A stretch of DNA of 64,000 nucleotides. Source: Echiichthys vipera (taxonomy: Eukaryota; Chordata; Actinopteri; Perciformes; Trachinidae). Under the pieces are notes generated by a model that saw nothing but the letters and a program-made list of their open reading frames with translations, was not told the DNA's origin and ran no database searches. This document shows, one piece after another, positions 1 to 64,000 of this stretch. The DNA lies in contig OY829650.1 of the NCBI GenBank assembly GCA_963691815.1, positions 30,163,695 to 30,227,694 of the forward strand, read 5' to 3'. Position 1 is the first letter of the stretch. Every line of letters begins with the position of its first letter. Made by a program: the position numbers and the translations under genes.

Positions 1-300
1 AAAGGTAACGCTCTATCATTGGGGGGGGGGGTTTTACATTGTTTTCAGCGCCAATGCTTCCTGGTTAATTCTATTTCCGGGTCAAAAGCCACCGCTGCAG
101 GGTGGGGAGCATGTGCAGACGAGAAACCCGATATTAATCTGGGTAAGATGTTTACATGCCAGAGAACTCCAGTTACTAAAGGAGTTATGTAGGTCTTTTA
201 ACCGGGGTATGAGAACTCCGATTTTACCTGGGGTATGGTGTTTATCTGGTGTTCGAGAAACCGTCGTATGCCCTTAACCCAATTATAATCAGGTTTTTAA
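1..300 (-). repeat. Dispersed repeat family B, copy 1
   Basis: The reverse complement of bases 1-200 matches 62560-62770. Shared landmarks are a ccggaaatagaat block, a tgcatgctcc / tgcacatgctcc block and a cttacccagantaatat block. Unclassified; possibly a non-autonomous DNA transposon. Confidence 0.6.
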
Positions 301-305
301 ACTGC

Positions 306-425
306 ATGTAAATGCATTGAGTGTGGATGGGTGAATGTGACAAGTAGTGTGAAAGCTCCTTGAGTAGTCAGAAGACTAGAAAGGCGCTATATAAGTTTAA
401 GTCCATTTATCATTTACCATTTACA
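306..425 (+). repeat. Dispersed repeat family C, 3' end (L2-like retroposon tail)
   Basis: It reads gggtgaatgtgacaagtagt ... aaggcgctatataagtttaa and ends in a short catttacc-type repeat. It matches 28340-28620 in reverse orientation. The GCGCTATATAA box followed by a short tandem tail is typical of L2-mobilised elements in fish. Confidence 0.55.
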
Positions 426-482
426 CCAGAGGTCGTGTTAACCCAATACTATCATTGACAGATTTTTTATTAACAATGACAG

Positions 483-815
483 ATAAATGTGGCAATGTTG
501 GCAACGAAAACCTCCACTATTACAGGCAGGAACGTCGGACAGACCCAGCTCTGTGGAGGACGGACATCTGTCTGCACCGGTTGGTGAGGAAGAAAAGGAG
601 AGAGAAAGAGAAAAGACGGACAGATGGACAGAGAGAGAGACAAAGACAGACACAAAGACAGAGACAGACACACTTCCAGTAACTATAATAATAGCTATAG
701 TAATGTGAATATGACTTATATGTTATGGCAGTTAATACAGCACAATAGTAGAAACAAGCACAGCTGAGGTGATAGATTATAATAGTAGCAGGAAGCGTCA
801 TGCATCGTCCTTTTA
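483..815 (-). repeat. Dispersed repeat family A, copy 1 (internal part)
   Basis: It shares cggacagacccagctctgtg, ggacggacatctgtctgcac, the following GA-rich stretch and a downstream gtaactataataata block with 61805-62402. Strand is given in the inferred retroposon sense, with the tandem tail lying at the left end of fuller copies. Confidence 0.6.
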
Positions 816-1730
816 TCGACGTTATTTTCACTGAATGTGTGTGGAGAGATGCTAACAAGCAGGCTACATTGAATATATGTATGCAGACTGTTGGCCGTTG
901 TAGCCAGGTGCTGCAACACTATCAACAAGAAGAGTGTTAGAGCAGCGTGTTAGTGTGTGCGCCCTGGAGTTCTGTTCGACAAACTTGAAATCAGACGTTT
1001 TTTTACTCACAGTTACTCAACAGTTACAAAATGTCACAGCAACTGAGAGTCCAAAGTTTCTTTAAAAAAACCTAATAATTGTAATGGCATTTATAAAGAA
1101 GGTGAAAAAAGAGGGACTGATGCAGTGGAGGATGGACAAGCAAGAACTGACATTTGGTTGCTTTAAGTGTCATCTGCTGTCACTGTGGAAGAAACCTCTC
1201 CAGGTTCTTATGAATGAATAATCTATAGGCTTGTTCTATATATATGAATTATTAAAAATTGAAAATGAATGAATGAAAATTTAAACAATAGGTAATAATT
1301 GAGTTTGACAAATTGTGTACGACCCTATTAATCAGAATGATGGACAATGAGAAAGTATAACGCAACCTCTGATACACACACACAGATTTAAAATGCAGAA
1401 CACATACAGAACATATGCATGCACACACCACATCCTGTAAACATACACCAGTGATCCAGTTATAGCTGGAGCTGCTTGTGCTCCACCCAGACCCACAGAC
1501 AGACCCACAGACAGACAGACAGACGGACCCACAGACAGACAGAAAGTCAGCAGTGATCACAGAGCAGCCCCAGTCTAGTCCACAGAACCTATACACACCC
1601 ACACATACGTCCAACTACAGAAACACAAACAGACGCCATACATGAATCAGTCCATATACCTGTATATGACCATAATAAATAAAAAATTCATCATAGAACT
1701 TAAGACCTAGGTTTATAATCATTATTTGTA

Positions 1731-2082
1731 TTCAATTCAATTCAATTTTATTTACAGTGCCAAATCATAACAAAGGTTATCTCAGGAAACTTTACATATG
1801 GAGTGGGTAAAGACCACACTCTATGACTTATTTATAATTTACATTGACCCAACAATTCCCCAATGAGCAGCAATAAGTCGCACTATCTTTAATAATAATT
1901 ATGATTATTATTGTAGTTATCAAAAACAGTAATAATCCAGCATCTTGTTTACACAGTGGCAATGAAAACCTTTCCTTTAACAGACAGGAACGCCAAACAG
2001 ACCCGGCTCTGTGGAGGACGGACATCTGTCTGGACTTGTCTTTGGGGAGAATGAAAAGGAGAGAGAAAGAGAGAAAAGACTA
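1731..2082 (-). repeat. Dispersed repeat family A, copy 2
   Basis: It starts with an (attca)n run, then ttttatttacagtgccaaat, catcataacaa-type sequence, actctatgacttattta and the ctctgtggaggacggacatc block. The run of attca units at the edge resembles the 3' microsatellite tail of an L2-type retroposon read from the other strand. Confidence 0.65.
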
Positions 2083-4273
2083 GGCCTATAGCAGCATCAT
2101 TATCAGAACAAAATCAGCCTATCCCTTTTCTTTGGTAATAAAGTAATCCGTGTGATCACAGTGGTCACATGTTTCAAACTGCTACCTTGCATCTGTTTTA
2201 CGCTCTTATATGTCAGGACCATCAGGACAAGCTCAAGGGGCTCTTCGATCTTCTTCTTTCTCTATTTTGTGCCTCCTCTCTCCTCCATCCTCCTGCCTGT
2301 GGTCCAGAAATAAATCTCAGCAAAATGCATATCTCTTTATAATAATTTCATATATTGTCATCCTCACCATCGACAAGCTCTTGCACAAGATGCGCTACAT
2401 TCTGTATTATACATGTTTTGTGCATACCAAGGGCGTCGGATTAGATCTAAGAACACATAATATGTTTTGCCACACATCATATTTAAAGGTTGAATATGTA
2501 GAATCTTCATTAAAAGCTATATTTAAAAAAATAATAATACACCAATGGGGCATTTTGAGGGGTAAGTAATGAAAGTATTGCTTTTCCATAAAAAATATGT
2601 TTAGTCTGAATTAATATTTAAAAAATGTTTTGACGGGTTTTACAATGACTTTCTGTCCCGTCCTGTTTCCATTGTACCAGCGATTAAGCGGCTGGCATTG
2701 CCAGGGTTGTCTGTTGTTGGGTGCAGCTACTGTAGGCTGGCACTGGCTGAAATGGAGTTTGCAAATCCTGCAGCTGCTTCAGAGCCACAGTGAAGGGGGC
2801 GTTATTTGTCCCAGCAGCTGAGTGACTGGAGACGGGCAAAAACCAGAGTCAATATAGGCCAAGCATTCACTCCTCTGCAATATTGTTTTTATGGTGTGAT
2901 TTGCTGGAGGGGATGGGTTCATATAGGTTCAAACAGGCTCTGGTCTTCTGTAGGCTACTGGGCCGGGTCTGAAGAACATGGAAACCCGAGTGTTATATTT
3001 TGTTGTTGCCACTACGATCTCGAGACACTAGATGGAGGTGTTCTGCTCATTCTCCATATTCAACCTTTAACTAACGTGGCTTTAAAGTGACAACTCCAAA
3101 GCACGGATGTTTCATTTTGTTTAACGCCTGTTTCCTCTATGCTTGTATCACAGGTGAGAGGGACTAAGACATGGGGAAAGGAAGTGAGGATTTTCAAAAT
3201 GAGAAACAAGAAAAGCCAAAGTCACCAGATCACTGCCTCTAGAGCAATAACACTTCCTGATTGCATCATCCATAACATGATGGGGATTGCAGTGCCAAAA
3301 CTCATAACATGTTCATCTCAAATGGTATCCAAGAATGTCCTAAACTTTACCACTCACGATAATGGAAGCACAATTTCCTGTGATTTGAGTCATTGGTAAA
3401 ACACTCACGATAGAGTATGAAGCACTCCAACGTGGTAAAAAACAAAAGAACACAGCCTTGCTTCATGTTTTGATATTATGTATCAGTTTCCTTTTCCTAA
3501 ATGCTCTCGTATCAGGACACCTAATAGTTCATTATGAATGACTTCCATGTCCTGTGGTGAGACAACTGTCCAGCTGAGCCAATGAGTATAATCTCAGCTT
3601 CAGACAGGCACTGGAAACCAATTTTAGAACAGAGAGTTTTTGCCTCCCACATTTTGCGGAGTGTTCTCTCTGTAATTTGGTGTCAGCAGACAGGAGGTTT
3701 TTTCCGGCCTCAGTAAGATTCTTGCCAAACCCTCTTCTTCTTTATGTCCTAGATGAGGATGACGGGGTCAGGCGGCAGACGTGGCTGTTTAAAGCTGCTC
3801 GTCATTAATATTTTGTGGAGCACACAGCTAACAGCACATGTGCAGTTCATACTGCAAACTCATTCTGACTTAAAAAGCATCAATTATTTGCCACATTGTC
3901 ATTCTACATTGTCTTCTGTAAATGTCTGTTTGGATAGTTTTGTGCTCACTAAAGCACAGGACAAGACAGACCGTGACAATGTCTTAGGTTTGAGTTCAAA
4001 CAACTACACATGTGGATGTCCATCAGACATTTAATACATTATTCATACATTATCTGTAGGTCAATTTCCATCTATTTTTCATGCAGCACAATAGACGAGA
4101 GTGGAGACGAGTTGCATTAAGTCACTCAGGAAAATTTTGGTTAACATGCATGAGTTCACGTGTCATGTAGGATTTGCTACTTTCCAACTTTCAGCGCAAT
4201 AATCTCATCTCACTACACAGAGTATGATAAATATATTTTAAGTATTGCCTACAACATAGCAAAACAAGTTGTT

Positions 4274-4448
4274 ATTCAATTCAATTCAGTTTTATTTACA
4301 GTGCAAAATCATAACAAAAGTTATCTCAAGACACTTTAGATATTGAGTAGGTAAAGACCACACTCGATGACTTATTTATGGTTTACATAGACCCAACTAT
4401 TCCCCCGTGAGTAGCAACAGCAATCTTGTGCACACAGTGGAAATCGTC
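4274..4448 (-). repeat. Dispersed repeat family A, copy 3 (truncated)
   Basis: It begins with attcaattcaattcagtttt, followed by tttacagtgcaaaatcataa and the cactcgatgacttatttatg block, then breaks off at the start of a family E repeat. Confidence 0.6.
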
Positions 4449-4620
4449 TCCTGTGTTTGAAATCGTTCCCTATAATAGAAGGAGTGCAACACGAATATAG
4501 TTCGACGCCATTTAGTGCTGGTGTTCGAATTCCCTGTGGTTAAATTCATTTACTGTATAGTTCACTATGAAATACCCACAATGGACAAGTCATCAGTTTA
4601 CAGGCAGCTCAGCACTGTGT
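4449..4620 (+). repeat. Dispersed repeat family E, first segment
   Basis: It matches 40715-40850: aaatcgttccctan, a diverged gtgcanna stretch, tggtgttcgaattc and aaatacccacaatgnacaag are shared in order. Probable non-autonomous DNA transposon. Confidence 0.5.
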
Positions 4621-5844
4621 GTCAAGTTGTAGTCATAAATCAGAAATAAAAAATATTGAATGAATTAATTAAAATAAATTGTGAAGAGTATATAATGGCT
4701 TAGAACAATATGATTGAATTATATAATATCTATTCCCATGCTCGATTATGTTTTATAAGTTGCATCGATTTTGAATTGATACCATTTGTGTGCTAAATTT
4801 AACCAATCTTATCGTCAATATACGCATTAACACTCTAGTTTGTGTTTGTAAAGTTTCATGAGGATGTGATTATCCTAGAGGTCACAACAGCTCATTTTAT
4901 GCAAGAAATGCTCTTACTCCAATGAAATGGATCCTGTTATGACTTACATTATCACAAATGAATGCAGCTCACATACCAATTTATGTAGTTCAAGAGTGTT
5001 AAAGGATCCCTGTTGCTGCTGATCCGAGGTACAGTGCTGGGATAAACCTTGTGAGCCACGTGCCCGATGTCAGGCCCTTTATGCTTTCTCTGCTAGCAGT
5101 TTAAAGGGCACTGTCCACTTAGCTCTGCCCAGGACTATTGTGATTGGTCTATAGAGATACAAACAAACCAAATGTTTTTTCCTTCCCACAATAATACAGA
5201 CAGTCTAGCCAGACCATACTCCAACGCTGACACAGGAATTTGGAGATTTGCCTTCTTATGCGAGACTATGGGACCCTAGTATGCGGAAATATTCAATTTG
5301 CCCTTTTAGAATTTACATGGGAGTGTCATAAAGGGGAGACATGTGGGTACCCGTACAACCCATTTTCATTCAGCTATCTGGAAGTCAGAGGTCAAGAGAC
5401 CTCTTCAGGGTTTCCTGCAGCACTTTACAGCTTAGGCAGCTGTCTAATCAACACAGGCCTGCCGCCTTGACTTACATCTTCCAAAATATATATATTTTAA
5501 CAATAATGATATGACCGATATTAGCCGTGTTACCCCGTGTCCTAACAGCATGTGAGCGTCAGACTGTCGCGTCACATTGACTCTGTCTCTCCACACTTAT
5601 TCATAGAATAAGTGGAACAAGCTGAAAAATATGCTCCTGAAAAACAGGTAAATGTCTCGTTCACCGGTAGACTACTGATGTGCTTAACAAGGAGGGATCA
5701 CCATCATTTCAGCATCATGAAAACAAATGGAGCTGTCAACCAGTTTTACAGTCTCTTAAAGCGTGTTTTTTTTTTTTAACACTGGTTGTGTGTCCCGATC
5801 ACGAGCTGTAATAGCCCACAGCTGATTTATTTCATGAGTGAGAA

Positions 5845-6012
5845 ACAGTAGTCATCTCGTAAGTAACGGTTGTTGGTAACTGCAGTCAGTTCTCAGACAC
5901 CTGGCTACCGTTAGGTTAGCACCTCTTCTGCTTCTTCTTCTCCTCTGGTAAAACACAGCCACATTGCATTGTGGTATACAGGAGTACAATGTAGTGTACA
6001 TCGTATGTAAAA
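5845..6012 (-). repeat. Dispersed repeat family E, second segment (inverted)
   Basis: Its reverse complement matches 40860-41000: acattgtactcc, taccacaatgcaatg, ttttaccngaggagaagaag and gcagaagaggtgctaac occur in the same order. Confidence 0.6.
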
Positions 6013-7024
6013 TCAACTGACTTGTGTACATCCTGCATGAGAATCAGTATAAATGGTCCACCTGTGAAAGAGTTTAATTTCAACAGGACCCTAGAGTTGT
6101 TCTCTGTTAAACCAAAGAGGATCGCCTGAACGATGCTACATGTCAGCTCTGACAGAAGTAGTGACATGTTTAGCTTTGGTTCCTTTAGTTAAAATTGCAC
6201 AAATTCTTCTTGTTTCAGTTGCTGTTTAGTACCTCATTGATTTATGTTTGTATTGTTCTTGTTCCAGATGGTATTGTGAAAAGCTTATTATTAATTTATT
6301 ACAACATTTTATTATCATGTAATATTTATTGTTTGATAAATAATTGTTCAGTGTAGTCTACATGGCAAAAGACCACCGACCCTGACTATGGCCATTCCTT
6401 CCCAACAAGCGAGCTTATCAGGGTTGGTACCAGTGGACCCCTTATATCGTCCATACCAACTTATTTACTTTAGCCTTAAAACCCACTCCACCCTCTGAAA
6501 GATAAAAGTCAACAAGGCCTACTGGGGGACTGCTGGATAAGTTACTTTCAGATGTTGAAAACTGAACATACAGTAATCAGTAAATATTATTCAAAAGAAC
6601 TCCATTGATTCCATCAGCAGATTTAATACGGTATTCACACAGAATAAAATGCTATTGCCCTTAAACCGTATTGTGATTGTTCATCGCATTCATTGAGATA
6701 CAGTAGTACTAGTAGAGAGACTGCAGACCTGCTGAGAAGTTCGCACAGGCAACTGAAGATGTCTCCTAGATGAGCGTACAGCTTCAGTCTAGCAGATTAT
6801 TCATGTTGTCTAGACATTGAATAAATGAGTGCACACTACATCATACACTTCATAGCTGTGGCACCGTAAGGGACTGGCTCAGGAGTGTGCTCTTTACAGT
6901 GATTTTAACAGAGCTGCTTCACTGCAACTACTGTGATGGAAGAGATGAGCCCAAAAAACACTGCTTGTGCTTCTTCAAATGGTCTCGAAATAACGGAGGC
7001 CATAAAGGCGTTAATGTTGCGAGG

Positions 7025-7202
<178 letters not shown>

Positions 7203-7301
7203 GCCTTGGCTGAGTGGTGGCGGGCTGAGGTCTTAGTGATGCTGTGCTGAGGTCATAGATTTATTAGACACAGACGCCACCAAGGAATCCCTTAGAGTCT
7301 G

Positions 7302-7309
7302 ACACACGC

Positions 7310-7350
<41 letters not shown>

Positions 7351-7356
7351 CACACT
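7302..7356. repeat. (CA)n microsatellite, imperfect
   Basis: CA repeat with occasional CG and TG interruptions. Confidence 0.95.
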
Positions 7357-7779
7357 GAGACAGCAGATTGTGACAGATTATTTTTCTCTAACATGGAGCA
7401 CTTGAAGCAGTTTCAGCTTCTTTGGGGAATATGTATTTACTCATTGCATTTTTTGGGTGGTATCTTCATGGTTGAATGCACTTATGTAAGTTGCTTTGGA
7501 TAAAAGCATCAGCTAAATGAATGTAACGTAGTGCAATGTAACAGACATAGTTCACCTAGTCCAGCTCACATTAAATGATGTTCTTAATCCAATGTGGGTG
7601 GTGAAATGAGAGGTATGGCCTGATGTTTGCATGGTAACCATCACAGCTCTCCCTACAGAACAGCTTTAACTCTTCCTTCATAGAACTGTTACTGTGGCCT
7701 CTATCCTTATAATAAGATGGATCCCTATATTTAAAATACTGAATAACAGTTATTCTGACAGAGCTTCCACAAATTTAAA

Positions 7780-8935
7780 TATTTGATAAAACATACTATA
7801 TTTTTACATATGCATCCTTGCTCATACTTAAAGTCATAGAAAGAAACAAAACAGGACCCACTATGACCTAGCTCCTGACAACTAATGGCTCGATACATAG
7901 AAATTTAATCAGATAGAAAGGCCATGGGAATTTGACGATAGCAAAACAAAATGCCAATTGTTGTTAGTTGTCATGGTTACATGTCATGGGGGGGTTGTAA
8001 AGTGGTTGGCAGCTCGCTGGCAGGAAAGAGCGAACGGACACACCTTGGGAGTTGTTCTCTAGAGTGGCAGGAGGAGGAGAGACGGTTAGATCCAGCTGCA
8101 GTGGGTCAGTGGACTGTTAGACCCAGCCTGCTGTTCAGTGCAGCACGAAAACATGGAACCAGCAAGCCAGTGGCTAGGTGGAGCTGTGAATCACTGTACC
8201 ACAACACTACCCGAACTTGTGCTAGAAACTTCCTTCTCCTTCTCTCCCTTATAGTGGAGAAGCAGGACGCCGTACAGTGTGACAAGGAACTGCAGCACGG
8301 TCTGCAGCCTCCCACCGCCTCGGCTCCCACCCGGGCAACTGGAATGTCTGACTGAAGGAAATAGTCTCACATGTTTACTGTTGTTTACCTGTTCTCCGCA
8401 CATGGATGTTACGTAAACACATACGTGTCGTTAGTTGGCATGAGCAGATCAAAGCCCACTTTTGTGTTTTTACCCCTTTACACAGTGGAGCGTTTTTAAG
8501 ATTTCCACTCTGGAAGAGGTTTCACTTTTTGTGAAGCCCCAAAAACACTGTCGCCATCTAAACGAAAGGCACATCTGATCAAATCTTTTGTTGTTTTTTA
8601 CCAGCGAGAGTTGTCGTGACTCTCCTTTAGTGGCTGGCTCTTCGCACGTCATGACTCCAATGCTCGTTTGGCCGATGCTGCAAAAACCTCCAAGACTTGC
8701 CGCGAGTCTGTTTAGATTGGTTGTACCGAAGTTAGTCTGGGAATTGGCAACAGTACACATAAAAATGGCCACCAATCAGACCATTCTGCTACACTGATTT
8801 GAATGGGAATGTTTTTTCTATCTTATTAAATTTCTAAGACACCATATCATAATGGGTCCTGTTTTGTTTCTTCAAACTTTATAATTATGCAAGCAAGGAT
8901 GCATTTGTAATAGTACAATATATTTTATATGTATA
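7780..8935. mobile_element. Inverted-repeat element with ~120-bp arms
   Basis: The left arm (about 7790-7920) and the reverse complement of the right arm (about 8810-8930) share atgcatccttgc, gaaacaaaacaggaccca and agaaatttaatnagatagaa in order. The ~900-bp interior has no convincing coding region; its 134-codon open frame at 7951-8355 resembles no family I recognise. Likely a non-autonomous fold-back or MITE-type DNA element, possibly with another repeat nested inside. Confidence 0.6.
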
Positions 8936-9369
8936 TAACATATATTTTTATGTTTTAATGAGTGTGGAAACATGTTTGTTGCAGTTTGTTCACAGTAAAA
9001 ATAGACAGGCAGCCTCTTGTCTCTCACCAGCCTGAAGCTCGCTGGTGTGCAGTTCGCTCTGATTGGACATTTCATATCTCATGTTGTTTCTATACTGTTC
9101 ATTTCCTAGCTGATGTTTCCACGCATCACTTTTCTTTTTAATTAAAATTGTGGTAGCTATCACTGGTTCCCCCTTCAACATTTCATCAGTGTACTCGATG
9201 GATTGTTTAGCCTTTAGAGCTTAATGCTGTATGTGCCAGACACCACATGCAGACAGTAATAAGAACACACAAAAAACAAACACACACACGCACGGTCTGC
9301 GTTGCACATGCAGCTTGCATGGCCAGTGCTCATGCTTCATTGTGTTGTGCTGACTATCAGTTTGCTGGA

Positions 9370-9386
9370 GTGTGTGTGTGTGTGTT

Positions 9387-9424
<38 letters not shown>

Positions 9425-9432
9425 TGTATGTG
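9370..9432. repeat. (TG)n microsatellite, imperfect
   Basis: TG repeat with ttt and cg interruptions, about 370 bp upstream of the exon at 9800. Confidence 0.95.
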
Positions 9433-9685
9433 TGAAAGGGTTGGGTAACCCTGTCAGCAGCCATCCCTCCCACATCTATACCATCACACACTCCAAGTAA
9501 ATTCAGTAAAGAGTGTGGGTGCAGCAATGGTCTCCAGTCATGTGCTGCTTAGTGTGTGCAGGTGTCATGCTAAACAGCCAATATACCGTAGTTTTGTAAA
9601 TGTCAGGTTTAAATCAATGTAAGGACATTCCAACAAATGGTTGCACATGAATGAAAACCATTGGTCAGTAAATTAAACTGTCTGG

Positions 9686-9712
9686 TGTGTGCGTGTGTGT
9701 GTGTGTGTGTGT
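9686..9712. repeat. (TG)n microsatellite
   Basis: Short TG run about 90 bases upstream of the exon at 9800. Confidence 0.95.
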
Positions 9713-9799
9713 TCACATACAGTATCCATTATAAGTGATGTGTGTTCAGAGTATGTCTGTGTGATTGACACTGTGTGTGACCTCCCCCCTGTGGAGCAG

Positions 9800-63965
<54,166 letters not shown>

Positions 63966-64000
63966 GTGAGTTCCAGTCTGTGTGTGTGTGTGTGTGTGTG

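Noticed and set aside
438..858. Several overlapping frames rich in Ser/Leu or Lys/Arg/Gln
   Set aside because: They arise from the GA-rich part of dispersed repeat family A and recur in its other copies.
7951..8355. 134-codon frame on + strand
   Set aside because: Lies in the interior of an inverted-repeat element, no recognisable domain and an equally long shadow on the other strand.

Overview
The window is vertebrate genomic DNA, almost certainly from a teleost (probably percomorph) fish. It has short exons in long AT-rich introns, very abundant (CA)n/(TG)n microsatellites, L2-type LINE and hAT debris and a Ty3-type solo LTR. No complete gene, rRNA or tRNA is present.

One gene explains all the convincing coding sequence: the middle to distal part of a giant protocadherin on the + strand, best matched to FAT3 (teleost fat3a or fat3b). 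I could place 19 consecutive exons between 9800 and 63965. Their lengths sum to 8137 nt, and every splice phase agrees, so they give one uninterrupted frame of 2711 whole codons plus two split codons. The order is: about 21-22 cadherin repeats (exons at 9800 to 53640), a FAT-specific linker region, an EGF-like domain (57511), a laminin-G domain (57840-60150) and two further EGF-like domains (60175-63965). The signal peptide and first third of the ectodomain lie upstream of the window. The transmembrane segment and cytoplasmic tail lie downstream.

Layout. 1-9799 is the tail of a long upstream intron with dispersed repeats and a ~1.15-kb inverted-repeat element. 9800-9939 is the first exon. The 7.3-kb intron that follows holds a solo LTR with perfect 5-bp target duplications, LINE fragments and a perfect 23-bp hairpin. 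17283-24345 is the cadherin core, including one 2729-nt exon separated by a 111-bp intron from a 1372-nt exon. 24346-29847 is an intron with candidate regulatory sequence. 29848-34981 is a cluster of short cadherin exons. 34982-39125 holds a 1.17-kb satellite of a 12-bp unit with higher-order structure. 39264-49739 is a 10.5-kb intron with a nearly full-length antisense L2-like LINE. 49740-63965 holds the last cadherin exons and the EGF/LamG exons, between inverted repeat pairs and a complete hAT-like element with 8-bp target duplications.

The least expected structure is in how microsatellites sit on the splice sites. Several exons have (TG)n next to or just upstream of the 3' splice site. 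One in-frame 138-nt exon lies between (TG)n and (CA)n tracts that are complementary in the transcript. Coordinates of exons come from hand reading of splice sites and frame; family names come from recalled homology, with no database search.
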